Below, piece after piece: positions 36,562 to 45,235 of a stretch of 64,000 nt of DNA. The number at the start of each line of letters is the position of its first letter. The first letter of the stretch is position 1. Location: positions 2,487,156 through 2,551,155 of the forward strand of contig CP074573.1 in the NCBI GenBank assembly GCA_018394295.1. The letters run 5' to 3'. The position numbers were made by a program, and so were the translations under genes. This DNA is from Mycoplasmatota bacterium (GTDB taxonomy: Bacteria > Bacillota_I > Bacilli_A > Haloplasmatales > Haloplasmataceae). The notes under the pieces are model-generated. The model had not been told where the DNA came from, searched no databases, and was given only the letters and a program-made list of their open reading frames with translations.

Positions 36562-37064
36562 TAGTAATTGCTCCTTTCATTGTTAAGACCATACTGTTTG
36601 TCCTAAAGGCTCCTAGGTTCCTTACGATACCATCGAAGTTAGGCAGGTAATCCTGATTTTCTACTGTTCATATAGTCTTATAATTTACATTTACAATTAA
36701 ACATACTGTTTCGCCCTTCGGTTTGGACCCTACTATGGCTCTGCTGACTTCTCACGATAAATCTTTTTCAACCACGCTCGTGACGTGTCCATGAGATCTC
36801 CCAGGGTAAGTCTATTCACTTTCATTTCATATACTCGCCACATTTACGTGTATTATTGCTTTGATGACTACGGACTTTGTTTTGTTAAGCAAACTCATCC
36901 ATAATACCCGCCTGATGTGATTCGTGTTCCTCGAGCCAAAATTTTGCCTTCTACTTCCTTCAGACCCTACTTCGCAATAGGCGCCCTTGTACTTGGCTAA
37001 CACTTTAGTCATCTTCCCGTGTAGTGGACTTTCACCACCTAGTTAATAGACATGCCTGGCACAC
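35311..37064 (-). mobile_element. Class C group II intron, 3' end deleted
   Basis: The 5' end (GTGTGCCAGGCATG on the minus strand at 37064) begins right after a terminator hairpin, as class C introns do. Bases 37064-36562 carry the structured, GC-richer domains I-III (GGTGGTGAAAGTCCACTAC and so on), and the RT gene lies in domain IV. Domains V and VI are missing, with a junction at about 35310. The interval between the 5' end and the RT gene has no other gene. Confidence 0.75.
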
Positions 37065-37097
37065 TTAAAAAATATTGACACAATTTGTGTCAATATT
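37065..37097 (-). terminator. Terminator hairpin at the intron insertion site
   Basis: A perfect 12-base stem AATATTGACACA / TGTGTCAATATT with a 3-base loop, followed by TTTTAA on the minus strand and then by the intron 5' end. Confidence 0.85.
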
Positions 37098-37107
37098 AAT
37101 TACTTAA

Positions 37108-37955
37108 ATGGGTCGAGTAGACATAGACATCTCTATTTATGCCCCTCTCAGAACCGTGCATGCGCAACTAACGCACACGGCTCTTCACACTGTATTCAAG
37201 TTAGTAAAACACACTTACATATAGTTTTGGTGGCATGATTTGTGGTACTATATATTGTTTGTATTTACACCACGTATAACTTCGTTTTTGACTTCTTCGA
37301 TTAGGTGTTTTATAAAAGCATTTTAAAACTTCATAATAGAATGTTGTTATGCTTTTATAACTATCAGTTACACCATAATAGCGATAGTGTCCATCTAGTC
37401 TAAGATTTATCCGTTTAATAAAATCCTTTACATCCATATGCATGTTTTCTTTAATCCACTTTTTAATTATCTTAATTTTAACAACCAGTTTCTTTATATT
37501 AGTTTTCAATTTCACCCTAAACTTGCCGTTTATACTTTTACTACAATAGAACGTAAAACCAAGAAAGTTGAATGTCTCCGGTCTTCTCATTCCTTTTGCT
37601 TTTCTATTTGTTTCAGCAAATCGACCAAACTCAATGATTTTGGTTTTATCCTCCGCAATTTCAAGGTTAAATTTCTTTAATCGTGGTATCAGGTTAGTGT
37701 AGAATCGTTCAGCATCGTCCTTATATTGAAAACAACATACAAAATCATCCGCATAACGGACGATATGCGCTTCACCTCTACTATACTTTTTAACAACTTT
37801 CTTAAACCATAGGTCTAATACAAAGTGTAAATATATGTTTCCTAATATTGGCGAAATCAGGCCACCCTGGGGTGTACCTTGTCTCATGTTTACATAATGC
37901 ACTGGAGATGGGTCGAGCCACTTGTAATCCACTACTTCTGTAACAACAGTCGTTC
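37108..37955 (-). mobile_element. 5'-truncated second group II intron
   Basis: It contains the 3' half of an RT gene, then domain V at 37150-37183 (GAGCCGTGTGCG with its AGC triad, GCACGGTTCT closing the stem) and domain VI ending in CTACTCGACCC. Everything 5' of RT block 4 is absent. It is different in sequence from the other intron, so it is not a duplicate. Confidence 0.8.
37201..37932 (-). pseudogene. Group II intron reverse transcriptase, N-terminal half missing
   Basis: 243 codons remain. They begin just before RQGTPQGGLISPILG (RT block 4), contain the catalytic YADD in HIVRYADDFVCCF, FNFLGFTFYC and a divergent maturase region. Upstream the frame is open only to about 37955, so blocks 0-3 are lost and the protein cannot be active. 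Confidence 0.85.
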
Positions 37956-37995
37956 CTTATAATACGGTTCAAAACAGAAAGACCTCCCTAGCTCA

Positions 37996-38730
37996 CTAAT
38001 TTTTTTTACTAAGCACAAGCATAGAACCACCAAAACCAATGACACACCATATAGCCAAATTAATATAATGCCCAATAGAGGCAGTGAATATCGTTTGAGC
38101 CAAAGATGCCCTCATTGTTTCTCCCATTGAGTATATAGGCAAAACCCTATGAACAGACTGTAACCACTCTGGTAGATTCTGGATAGGAAAGTTAATTGGC
38201 GAAAACATAAGTGCACCAAAAACAATAATCTGAGTAATTATCATGGTTATTTCTTCCCTACAGAAAAATGCAATTCCATAGCCTATACCAATACAAGTCA
38301 AGGCGGTAAATAACACACCTGGAACTACTGTTAATGAAAAATTGAATCCTGGGTCATACATAAAATGCGCAAATAGAATAGATAGTATAATACCTGGAAT
38401 AGTAATTAATAACCATATTATTGTGTCTGCTATTAAAATAACAGGGCGTCTTACAGACCAAGTACGTTGGTAATCTATATACCCATCACCTTTTGATATT
38501 GCAACCTGCTGAGGTAGCATTACCAATCCACATACAATTAAAATATAGGCAGGCGCTCCTGTTGAAAGGTATAAAATCGCCTCTGGTGTTGCATCTCCTA
38601 TCAAAAAATTAAAACCAGTAATAATTCCTAACGACATAAAAATAAATAGCAAAGAGAAGGTAGTTAGCATACCTGAACGTCTAAGAAACTGCATTTTCAT
38701 AACACATTTTAATTCTGTGAATATACTCAT
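37996..38730 (-). CDS. ABC-2-type transporter permease
   Basis: A 244-residue permease with six membrane helices (for example LTTFSLLFIFMSLGIITGF and MLVLSKKN at the end) and the ABC-2 segment LPIYSMGETMRASL between helices. Its start overlaps the stop of the ATPase gene by four bases, showing tight coupling. Third gene of a PadR-ATPase-permease operon. Base composition is more GC-rich than neighbours such as 21969-22718. Confidence 0.9.
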   Translation of the reverse strand: MSIFTELKCVMKMQFLRRSGMLTTFSLLFIFMSLGIITGFNFLIGDATPEAILYLSTGAPAYILIVCGLVMLPQQVAISKGDGYIDYQRTWSVRRPVILIADTIIWLLITIPGIILSILFAHFMYDPGFNFSLTVVPGVLFTALTCIGIGYGIAFFCREEITMIITQIIVFGALMFSPINFPIQNLPEWLQSVHRVLPIYSMGETMRASLAQTIFTASIGHYINLAIWCVIGFGGSMLVLSKKN

Positions 38731-39665
38731 ACAGCTTCACCCCCATCCTCTCTAGTCAGCTCTACATATATATCCTCTAATGTAGCAGGCGAAATGGAAT
38801 AGTCGATTATTCCTCCCTCTTGAACCTTTCTTGTCACCCAACTTATTGATTGTTGGACATGTTCAGGTTCTATTTCAATAACTAATTTAGAGTTTTGTAA
38901 TCTATTTGACAGACTCCATTCTGGTAACTCAATATTTGTAAAACCTCTAACAACATTCATCTCTAGTTTAAGCAAGTTATCCACCTTTTTCTTAATTTCA
39001 CCTATATTCCCATGGGTTACAAAACTACCTTTATCCATAATGGCAACCCTATCTACCACTTTTTCTGCCTCTAAGACATTATGGGTTACTAAAATGACCG
39101 AGGTTCCGTCCTTTGTAATATTTCTGATATAATCCCATAGATACCTTCGCCTAACTGGATCCACGTCGTTTGTTGGCTCATCTAAAATCACCAGTTCCCC
39201 AGGAGCAATTGCTGCCATACAGAATGCAGTTAGTCTTTTAACACCACCTGATAATGTTTCACCTGGCTTGTTAATCCATTCAGTTATACCAAGGCTCTCA
39301 AACAGCTCATCACTACGCCTTTTAACTGTGTCCTTATCTAACCCCCTCATTTCACCCATGATGGTTACCGCTGCTTTGGGAGTCATTTCATTAAGCGGAA
39401 TCTGGGACTGTGGTTGAACCGAACAAAGTTGTCTCGCAAATTTTGGTGAACGAACCACAGACTTACCATTTATAAAGATGTCACCTTGTGTTGGCTTTAA
39501 TAACCCCATAATCTGATTAATTATTGTTGTCTTTCCTGCTCCATTATGCCCTAGTAATCCAAAGACTTCTCCCCTATCCATTTCAAAAGATATATTATCA
39601 TTAGCTATCACCCTATATCCTTTCCGCTTAAAAACCTTTGTTACCTCTTGAACCTGAATTAGCAT
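38727..39665 (-). CDS. ABC transporter ATPase, drug-export (DrrA/CcmA-like) type
   Basis: A 312-residue ATPase. Walker A GHNGAGKTT near 39, Q-loop CSVQPQSQIP, signature LSGGVKRL (altered from LSGGQ), Walker B LVILDEPTNDVDP and the His switch VTHNVLEAEK. A C-terminal extension of about 80 residues ends in PATLEDIYVELT, typical of the DrrA group. It pairs with the downstream permease. Confidence 0.93.
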   Translation of the reverse strand: MLIQVQEVTKVFKRKGYRVIANDNISFEMDRGEVFGLLGHNGAGKTTIINQIMGLLKPTQGDIFINGKSVVRSPKFARQLCSVQPQSQIPLNEMTPKAAVTIMGEMRGLDKDTVKRRSDELFESLGITEWINKPGETLSGGVKRLTAFCMAAIAPGELVILDEPTNDVDPVRRRYLWDYIRNITKDGTSVILVTHNVLEAEKVVDRVAIMDKGSFVTHGNIGEIKKKVDNLLKLEMNVVRGFTNIELPEWSLSNRLQNSKLVIEIEPEHVQQSISWVTRKVQEGGIIDYSISPATLEDIYVELTREDGGEAV

Positions 39666-39666
39666 A

Positions 39667-40218
39667 CTATTCCTCCTTATTAATAAATAATTCTTGCTCT
39701 ACCTCAGCAAGTAACTTAGCAAGCTCAATATTAGCAATTTTAAATTGTTTAATTGCAATATGTAGGGTCTTCATTCCATAGTATTCTAAAGGTTCTTGCT
39801 CACCAGAGAAATATCCTTTTAATAACTCCTCATACTGTGTATACTCAGTGGTCATTGACTGACATACTCTTGACATCATCTTTAGGCACAGTAACCTATC
39901 CTCAATGTCTAACACACCCAAAAAATACATCCTTATAAATACATCACTTTCAATCTTTCTTTCAGGTATTTCTTTGAGCATTGCGCTTCTAAAGTAAGCT
40001 TTTCCCTCATCTTTAATCGTATAAAGGTTCCTCATCCGTCCATTGTGTACCTGTTTCTCAACAGTAATTAATCCCTTATCCAGAAGTTTTTTTAGTGCCG
40101 GTTGGATACTTCCTAGGCTAGCTGAATAAAAAGGAGATACTTTCTGCTCCAAAGTCTTTTTTATATCATATTGACTTAAAGACATTACCATAAGATATCC
40201 TAATATTACAAATTGCAT
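39667..40218 (-). CDS. PadR-family transcriptional regulator
   Basis: 183 residues from the ATG at 40218, which follows GGGGGTG; the longer frame upstream has no ribosome site. Winged helix (FVILGYLMVMSLSQYDIKKT, SLGSIQPALKKLLDKGLI) and a helical C-terminal dimerisation part. Two bases separate it from the ATPase gene. The inverted repeat at 40235-40264 directly upstream is its likely operator, giving autoregulation relieved by the exported compound. Confidence 0.92.
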   Translation of the reverse strand: MQFVILGYLMVMSLSQYDIKKTLEQKVSPFYSASLGSIQPALKKLLDKGLITVEKQVHNGRMRNLYTIKDEGKAYFRSAMLKEIPERKIESDVFIRMYFLGVLDIEDRLLCLKMMSRVCQSMTTEYTQYEELLKGYFSGEQEPLEYYGMKTLHIAIKQFKIANIELAKLLAEVEQELFINKEE

Positions 40219-40234
40219 TTTTTCACCCCCCTTT

Positions 40235-40264
40235 ATACCTAATAGTAACATACCTGTTAGGTAT
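40235..40264. promoter_or_regulatory. Inverted repeat upstream of padR, probable operator
   Basis: ATACCTAATAG and CTGTTAGGTAT, eight bases apart, match at ten of eleven positions. The right arm itself contains the smaller palindrome TACCTGTTAGGTA. Position just before the ribosome site suits PadR binding. Confidence 0.75.
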
Positions 40265-40360
40265 ATGCAAGATAAATTCGAATTTTTTAATATTTTTTCG
40301 TATTCAATATAATAAGTAATATCGTCTACTAAGTGGCAGTTATAAAAAAATCGACGCAAA

Positions 40361-40393
40361 AAATCCACGACACATTGTCGTGGATTTCAATAG
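40361..40393 (-). terminator. Perfect hairpin ending the second repeat region
   Basis: AAATCCACGACA / TGTCGTGGATTT, a 12-base stem with loop of three, followed on the minus strand by TTTTTT. It separates the repeat at 40393-40654 from the PadR operon. Confidence 0.85.
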
Positions 40394-40584
40394 TGGAGAT
40401 GGCGGTAATTTCTATGCTTATATTATTTATGTTCTAGTGTCCGAAAAATGCTGAAATCACGTTAAATTATACCGTGGTTTCTTTTATTTTATGGGTAATA
40501 CCAATTTAATCGTGCCAAATTCGTGCCACAGACTTATATTTAAACACATATTCACTTGTTTTTATAATGTATAAAAAAACTGCA
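40393..40584. repeat. 192-bp direct repeat, copy 2
   Basis: Same length and orientation as 32057-32248. The core reads ATTACCGCCATCTCCAC on the minus strand and lacks the final CCA seen in copy 1. It retains the last 20 or so codons of the membrane protein gene, here dead. Confidence 0.75.
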
Positions 40585-40654
40585 GTTTTTCCTGCACCAC
40601 ACGTTGCCAAGAATGAAAACTTAAAAAGAGTGAGTTTACTATTACTCACTCTTT
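40585..40654. repeat. Second repeat block, copy 2, directly joined to the first
   Basis: Matches 32881-32950 and carries the AAAGAGTGAGT / ACTCACTCTTT terminator hairpin. In copy 1 this block is 632 bases from the 192-bp block; here the two are fused, so the gene between them has been deleted. The following 130 bases hold nothing recognisable. Confidence 0.75.
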
Positions 40655-40781
40655 ATTTTTTTCTAAGGTATTATTTTTTTCTTTCATTATTTGTATTAGG
40701 ATTTTTTCTTTTTCGAAATCTCTTTTACAATAAAATTCATATTCTTAAGAAATCGCTATTGGTTATTCAATATTATATCCA

Positions 40782-41117
40782 TTATTGTATTTTTTTTAAT
40801 AAGACATTATATAGATACAATAATAAAATAACTGGTGGACAAAATGAGATATTAAAGTATGTGATATCTCGATACTTTCCTAGTGTTATAATTTGATTTT
40901 TAAAAACTAATAATATACATAGAAATATAGAAAATATAAAAACAAAAAATATATATCGTTTATAGTTTATTTTAACATTTCTATTAAATAATACAATGAT
41001 ATTACAATAAACAAAAGTACAAATTAAAATTAAAATAACATTTGCAAAATTATGATAAGTGAAAACAGTTATTAATAATATTATAAGAAATTGTAAGAAT
41101 AATTTAATCTTATCCAT
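40782..41117 (-). CDS. Small membrane protein of unknown function
   Basis: A 111-residue protein with three or four hydrophobic segments (LFLQFLIILLITVFTY, VILILICTFVYCNIIVLF, YIFFVFIFSIFLCILLVF) and a fourth near the end (PPVILLLYLYNVLL). Not recognised. Its ATG follows GGGGGATATGT. It lies 14 bases after the stop of a gene fragment on the same strand. Confidence 0.55.
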   Translation of the reverse strand: MDKIKLFLQFLIILLITVFTYHNFANVILILICTFVYCNIIVLFNRNVKINYKRYIFFVFIFSIFLCILLVFKNQIITLGKYRDITYFNISFCPPVILLLYLYNVLLKKIQ

Positions 41118-41131
41118 ACATATCCCCCTTC

Positions 41132-41280
41132 TTATGGTAGCATATCTTCAAATGTATCTAATAAGGAAGGCAAATTATCATTCGTATAAAAGGTTAATTT
41201 ACCTCCGAATTCTCCTTGATTTGCATAAATAGTAGTATCCTTATATAAATATAATCCATTATTAGTTGGATACCTTTATT
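41132..41280 (-). pseudogene. C-terminal fragment of an unknown gene
   Basis: The minus strand reads YPTNNGLYLYKDTTIYANQG, then EFGGKLTFYTNDNLPSLLDT and FEDMLP before the stop. A TAA lies immediately upstream at about 41283 and there is no start codon, so only the last 48 codons survive. It may once have been encoded upstream of the small membrane protein. Confidence 0.5.
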
Positions 41281-41286
41281 AATTAT

Positions 41287-43095
41287 TTATTTTTCTAACT
41301 CTTCAGTTAAAGAAATGATTTCATCAATAATATTTCCAATGTGTTCAATCGTATCAAGCAGTGGTTTTTCTGTAGTAATATCAACACCAGCCATTTTTGC
41401 AAGTTCTACTGGAGTCTTTGTTCCACCTGCTTTTAATACCTCTTTCCAATCATCAATTGCGTTTTGACCTTCTTCTAAAATTCTTTTACTTACTTGTGTA
41501 GAAATCGTAAGTCCAGCACTATAAGTATAAGGGTATAATCCCATATAATAGTGTGGTTGTCTCATCCAGGTAAGTTCAGACCCTTCATTCATTCTAACTG
41601 AATCGCCCCAGAATTTTTCTTGTACTTCTTTCATTAATTCATTTAATTTCGCTGCATGAATACTTCCACCTTGGTCTATAATTTTATACACTTCTCTTTG
41701 ATATGCTGCTTCTAATAGGTGGGTAACAAAATTATGATAATAGGTTCTATTAATCATGGATGATAATACCCATCTTCTAAATCTTTTATCATCATTTGTT
41801 TTTATCAAATAATGTGACATTAACATCTCATTCATTGTAGAAGGTGCTTCGATAAAATATAAAGATGGTCTTGTATCAAATACGTTTTGATTCTTTTGTG
41901 ATAAACTAAAATGACCAGCATGACCTAACTCATGTGCTAAAACAAATACTTCACGCATTTTTTCTGACCAAGAGATTAAAACATATGGATGGACCCCATA
42001 TGGGCTTGAACAAAATGCACCAGTAGATTTTCCTTTATTTTGTACAAAATCAATCCAACGTTCCTTATAACTTCTTTTAATCATTTCTAAATAATCATCA
42101 CCTAATACAGATAAGGCTTCTTCAATATATTTTTTCGATTCTTCAACAGTAATATCTGGTTCATAACTTGGGTCTACAACAAGATTCAAATCAGCGAAAG
42201 TCATTTCATCTAATTTATGAACCTTTTGAATTAATTTCGCATACTTTCTCATATGAGGTGCTAATTTTTCCATAATAATATCTATTTGTCTATCATACAA
42301 TGGTCTATCTACTTTTTGACTAAATAATAAACCCTCAAATACAGAATCAAACCCTCGAAGTGATGTAATTATTTTTTCTTGTTGGATATGTGCTTGATAA
42401 ACTGCCGCAAATGTGTTTTGATACTCTCTTAATTTTTTAGAGAATGCATCAAAAGCAGCTCTTCTAATTTGAGTATTTTCTTCATACTCCCAATCATTTT
42501 CAAATAAAACAAAACTAAGTGGATAATCTTTTCCATCTACCTGAAATTTATCAAAGTCCATATCAGCAAGCTTTGCTTGATTATAAATCGTGTAGAAAGA
42601 ATCAAATGTTGGTGATAATGAAGATAATACCTTTTCTACATCTGGACTAAGTGAATGTTTTTTAGATCTCATAATTTCTTGTAAATAGTTACTATTTTCA
42701 TGTGATTGCTTAATCGCTTCATTAATCACAAATTCATCTGCTTCTATTATTTCACTATTAACAAAACTCAACTTACTTTCTAAACTTGATAAAATATTCA
42801 TGAGTTTCATATATCTACTATTACTCTCATTATCCGTTTGATCAGTAGCTACCCATAAACTAGCATAAGTTGAGGCTAAAATCTGTAATTGTACAAACTT
42901 TTTCATTTTGTCTAAACAAGAATTAATACTTTCTGGTGAATCCAATCTTCCCTTATAGTTGTCTTCAATTTCATGTGCGATTTTTTCCATTTCTTTTACA
43001 GCCTGATGATAATCATCCTCTGTTTTGAATATGGCCGTCAAATCCCATGTCAGTGACTGGTCTACTTCTTTTCTAGATTTTAATACTTTCTCCAT
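41287..43095 (-). CDS. pepF: Oligoendopeptidase F
   Basis: A 602-residue cytoplasmic M3 zinc peptidase that cleaves oligopeptides. The HExxH site is His388-Glu389-Leu-Gly-His392 in VLAHELGHAGHF, and the downstream APSTMNEMLMSHYL supplies the third zinc ligand Glu. Length and the start sequence (EVDQSLTWDLTAIFK) match PepF. AGGAGGG precedes the ATG. It appears to be a single-gene unit. Confidence 0.96.
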   Translation of the reverse strand: MEKVLKSRKEVDQSLTWDLTAIFKTEDDYHQAVKEMEKIAHEIEDNYKGRLDSPESINSCLDKMKKFVQLQILASTYASLWVATDQTDNESNSRYMKLMNILSSLESKLSFVNSEIIEADEFVINEAIKQSHENSNYLQEIMRSKKHSLSPDVEKVLSSLSPTFDSFYTIYNQAKLADMDFDKFQVDGKDYPLSFVLFENDWEYEENTQIRRAAFDAFSKKLREYQNTFAAVYQAHIQQEKIITSLRGFDSVFEGLLFSQKVDRPLYDRQIDIIMEKLAPHMRKYAKLIQKVHKLDEMTFADLNLVVDPSYEPDITVEESKKYIEEALSVLGDDYLEMIKRSYKERWIDFVQNKGKSTGAFCSSPYGVHPYVLISWSEKMREVFVLAHELGHAGHFSLSQKNQNVFDTRPSLYFIEAPSTMNEMLMSHYLIKTNDDKRFRRWVLSSMINRTYYHNFVTHLLEAAYQREVYKIIDQGGSIHAAKLNELMKEVQEKFWGDSVRMNEGSELTWMRQPHYYMGLYPYTYSAGLTISTQVSKRILEEGQNAIDDWKEVLKAGGTKTPVELAKMAGVDITTEKPLLDTIEHIGNIIDEIISLTEELEK

Positions 43096-43351
43096 TTTAA
43101 AACCCTCCTAAATTATTTAATTATATATATATCATCCTTTTTTATTAGGATTAATTATCTTTTGTCACTTCATTATAACAAATTAATTCTATTTTTACAG
43201 TACTTTTGTAACTAATCAATTTTTTCACAAATATCTAACTAAAAACTACATCAATTCATAAATTAATATGACATTAAAGTACATATTTCGACTCAACAAT
43301 CATTATATTATACTAATCGGATTAAATAATCTTGAAAGGGAGTTTATTTAT

Positions 43352-44170
43352 ATGAAAAAAATCTTTATATGCATTATGTTTTTTATACTTTGCTTTTTAG
43401 TTGGTTGTGATGAAACTGATACTGAAACTAGTTCAAATGATGAAGTAATTACTTATGTAGGATTAGAAGATGCCCATGTTTATTTAGGAGAATCTTTTGA
43501 TGCCCTTGATGGCGTAACATTTACTTCTTCTACTCAAGGTGATATCACTTCTACCGTACAAACAAACGAAGAAAGTGATGTATTACCATTAGGTGTTCAT
43601 ATCGTTACCTATCAAACACACTATGAAAACAATGAAATCTTCTCTGTTGATAGACGTGTTGTTGTAATGTATCCTGAAGATGAATCTGATAACCTATTAA
43701 CAAACGGTGACTTTACTGATAATATGGTAGGTTGGAGCCATGCAACTTATGCTGATTATCCATCAGATGTTAGATTTATAATTGACCCAGATTTGAAAAG
43801 AATGCAAGTGATTATGACCTCAGCATCAACCATGTTATCTTCACCAAATATATATAAACCTAATTTGGAATTAGATAGTAATCAAACCTATGAAATTTCT
43901 TTATTAGTTAGTGGAACTGCTAATACCTTCTTTTCAATCGATATTGTAGAATTAAATCCAACTCTTCAAGTATTAGGAGTCATATTAGATACCCAAACAA
44001 TAAATGTTGGTATACAAGATGGAGAAATGCAACAGATTTCTTTTACCTTTACCCCACTATTATCATCAACAAACGCTAATCTTAGACTTATGTTTGGTCA
44101 AGATAATGGCAATAGCCCTACAGGTGAAATATACATTGATAATGTTAAATTAAATATTGTTAATGACTAA
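43352..44170 (+). CDS. Lipoprotein with Ig-like and carbohydrate-binding-like domains
   Basis: 272 residues from the ATG at 43352, which has AAAGGGAG upstream. The signal peptide ends in the lipobox LVGC (Cys20), so the protein is anchored to the outer face of the membrane. Residues 35-110 resemble a bacterial Ig-like domain (AHVYLGESFDALDGVTF, GVHIVTYQ). Residues 120-270 look like a CBM4/9-type jelly roll (NLLTNGDFTDNMVGW, FTFTPLLSS, GEIYIDNVKL). Such proteins bind polysaccharide; there is no catalytic domain. Confidence 0.85.
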   Translation: MKKIFICIMFFILCFLVGCDETDTETSSNDEVITYVGLEDAHVYLGESFDALDGVTFTSSTQGDITSTVQTNEESDVLPLGVHIVTYQTHYENNEIFSVDRRVVVMYPEDESDNLLTNGDFTDNMVGWSHATYADYPSDVRFIIDPDLKRMQVIMTSASTMLSSPNIYKPNLELDSNQTYEISLLVSGTANTFFSIDIVELNPTLQVLGVILDTQTINVGIQDGEMQQISFTFTPLLSSTNANLRLMFGQDNGNSPTGEIYIDNVKLNIVND

Positions 44171-44175
44171 ATGAT

Positions 44176-44213
44176 TAAAAAAACGGTTTTATCAATTAAA
44201 ACCGTTTTTCTTT
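44176..44213. terminator. Bidirectional terminator
   Basis: AAAACGGTTTTA / TAAAACCGTTTT with T runs on both sides, between the convergent lipoprotein and HAAS-domain genes. Confidence 0.9.
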
Positions 44214-44228
44214 ATTCATAATCCTCTA

Positions 44229-45218
44229 TTATTTAGAAATATTATATTTTAACCCTTTATACATTGATGTAGCTATTTCAATTACATTAATTATAACAAC
44301 CACCATAATAAAAACACCAATACCATTTTGTGTACTCACCGTGAAATTAACATCTAAATCCATTAGTTCTTTTACTTCTGAAACAAAATTAGCATTCCAG
44401 ATATCTGGATTAGAAAAGGTAACAATAAATAAAACCATTGATACAATTGTCAATAACGAATAATAAATGGCTAATTGAAGATTCCATTTACCATAGATAA
44501 GTTTTAAAATTTCTCGTAATATACCGATAAAGAATATCCCTAAAATCAAATATTTAAAATTTTCCCAATTATCTAAATTAAATAGTGGAATCATAATGGT
44601 TTCATTGTTTTCCGGAATATAAGCGCCTATTACATCTGGAATGAAAAATAAAATAAATGTAAATATTGTTATAAAGAATATACTTGCAATTGATTCTACT
44701 GGTGAAATAACTGCCTTTTTATTTGGAATAGGAGATAAACTTTTTAGATCCCATGTCTCATCTTTCTTCTCATCAAATACAATTCCTTGATATTCTAATA
44801 CCGCAAAAATAATTGTAACCCAAGTAAACCCTTGTAGTAATCCCGATATTAACATTGTAAAATATGAAGATATATCTGATACAAAATTATTATCTGTATT
44901 TAAAACTGCTTCAACGAATGAAGCGATGGTAACCGCTAATAATACAGAACCGAAAACTACTTTTAACATAAATATATAATTAGCAAAATTTTTAGGTCCA
45001 ATTAAATATCGTTTTTGATCTAAATACTGCTCAGCAAGTTTTTTAGGATCACCTAATTCTAAAAGTACTTTTTCAACTTTCTTTTCTTCATCAACTTCAT
45101 CAGCATATTTTTCTTTCATATCATCAATCAGTGTTTTTATTTCTTCAGCAATATCAGCCCTTTGTTTTTCTGGTAATTTACTAACTACCGCATAAACATA
45201 TTGATCGATTAATTTCAT
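44229..45218 (-). CDS. HAAS-domain membrane protein
   Basis: A 329-residue protein. The N-terminal 70 residues (VVSKLPEKQRADIAEEIKTL, LLELGDPKKLAEQYL) are the helical HAAS/DUF1700-like domain usually encoded beside PadR regulators; about six to eight membrane helices follow. It is 17 bases downstream of a PadR gene, the standard pairing in which the HAAS protein is both target and partner of the regulator, often in antibiotic or envelope-stress responses. Confidence 0.88.
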   Translation of the reverse strand: MKLIDQYVYAVVSKLPEKQRADIAEEIKTLIDDMKEKYADEVDEEKKVEKVLLELGDPKKLAEQYLDQKRYLIGPKNFANYIFMLKVVFGSVLLAVTIASFVEAVLNTDNNFVSDISSYFTMLISGLLQGFTWVTIIFAVLEYQGIVFDEKKDETWDLKSLSPIPNKKAVISPVESIASIFFITIFTFILFFIPDVIGAYIPENNETIMIPLFNLDNWENFKYLILGIFFIGILREILKLIYGKWNLQLAIYYSLLTIVSMVLFIVTFSNPDIWNANFVSEVKELMDLDVNFTVSTQNGIGVFIMVVVIINVIEIATSMYKGLKYNISK

Positions 45219-45235
45219 AATTAAATCACTCCTTC

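Noticed and set aside
36827-37012. 61-codon minus-strand frame
   Set aside because: It lies in the structured RNA part of the group II intron, with no ribosome site.
40567-40896. 109-codon plus-strand frame
   Set aside because: It crosses the repeat block and terminator hairpin and is antisense to the small membrane protein gene; no ribosome site.
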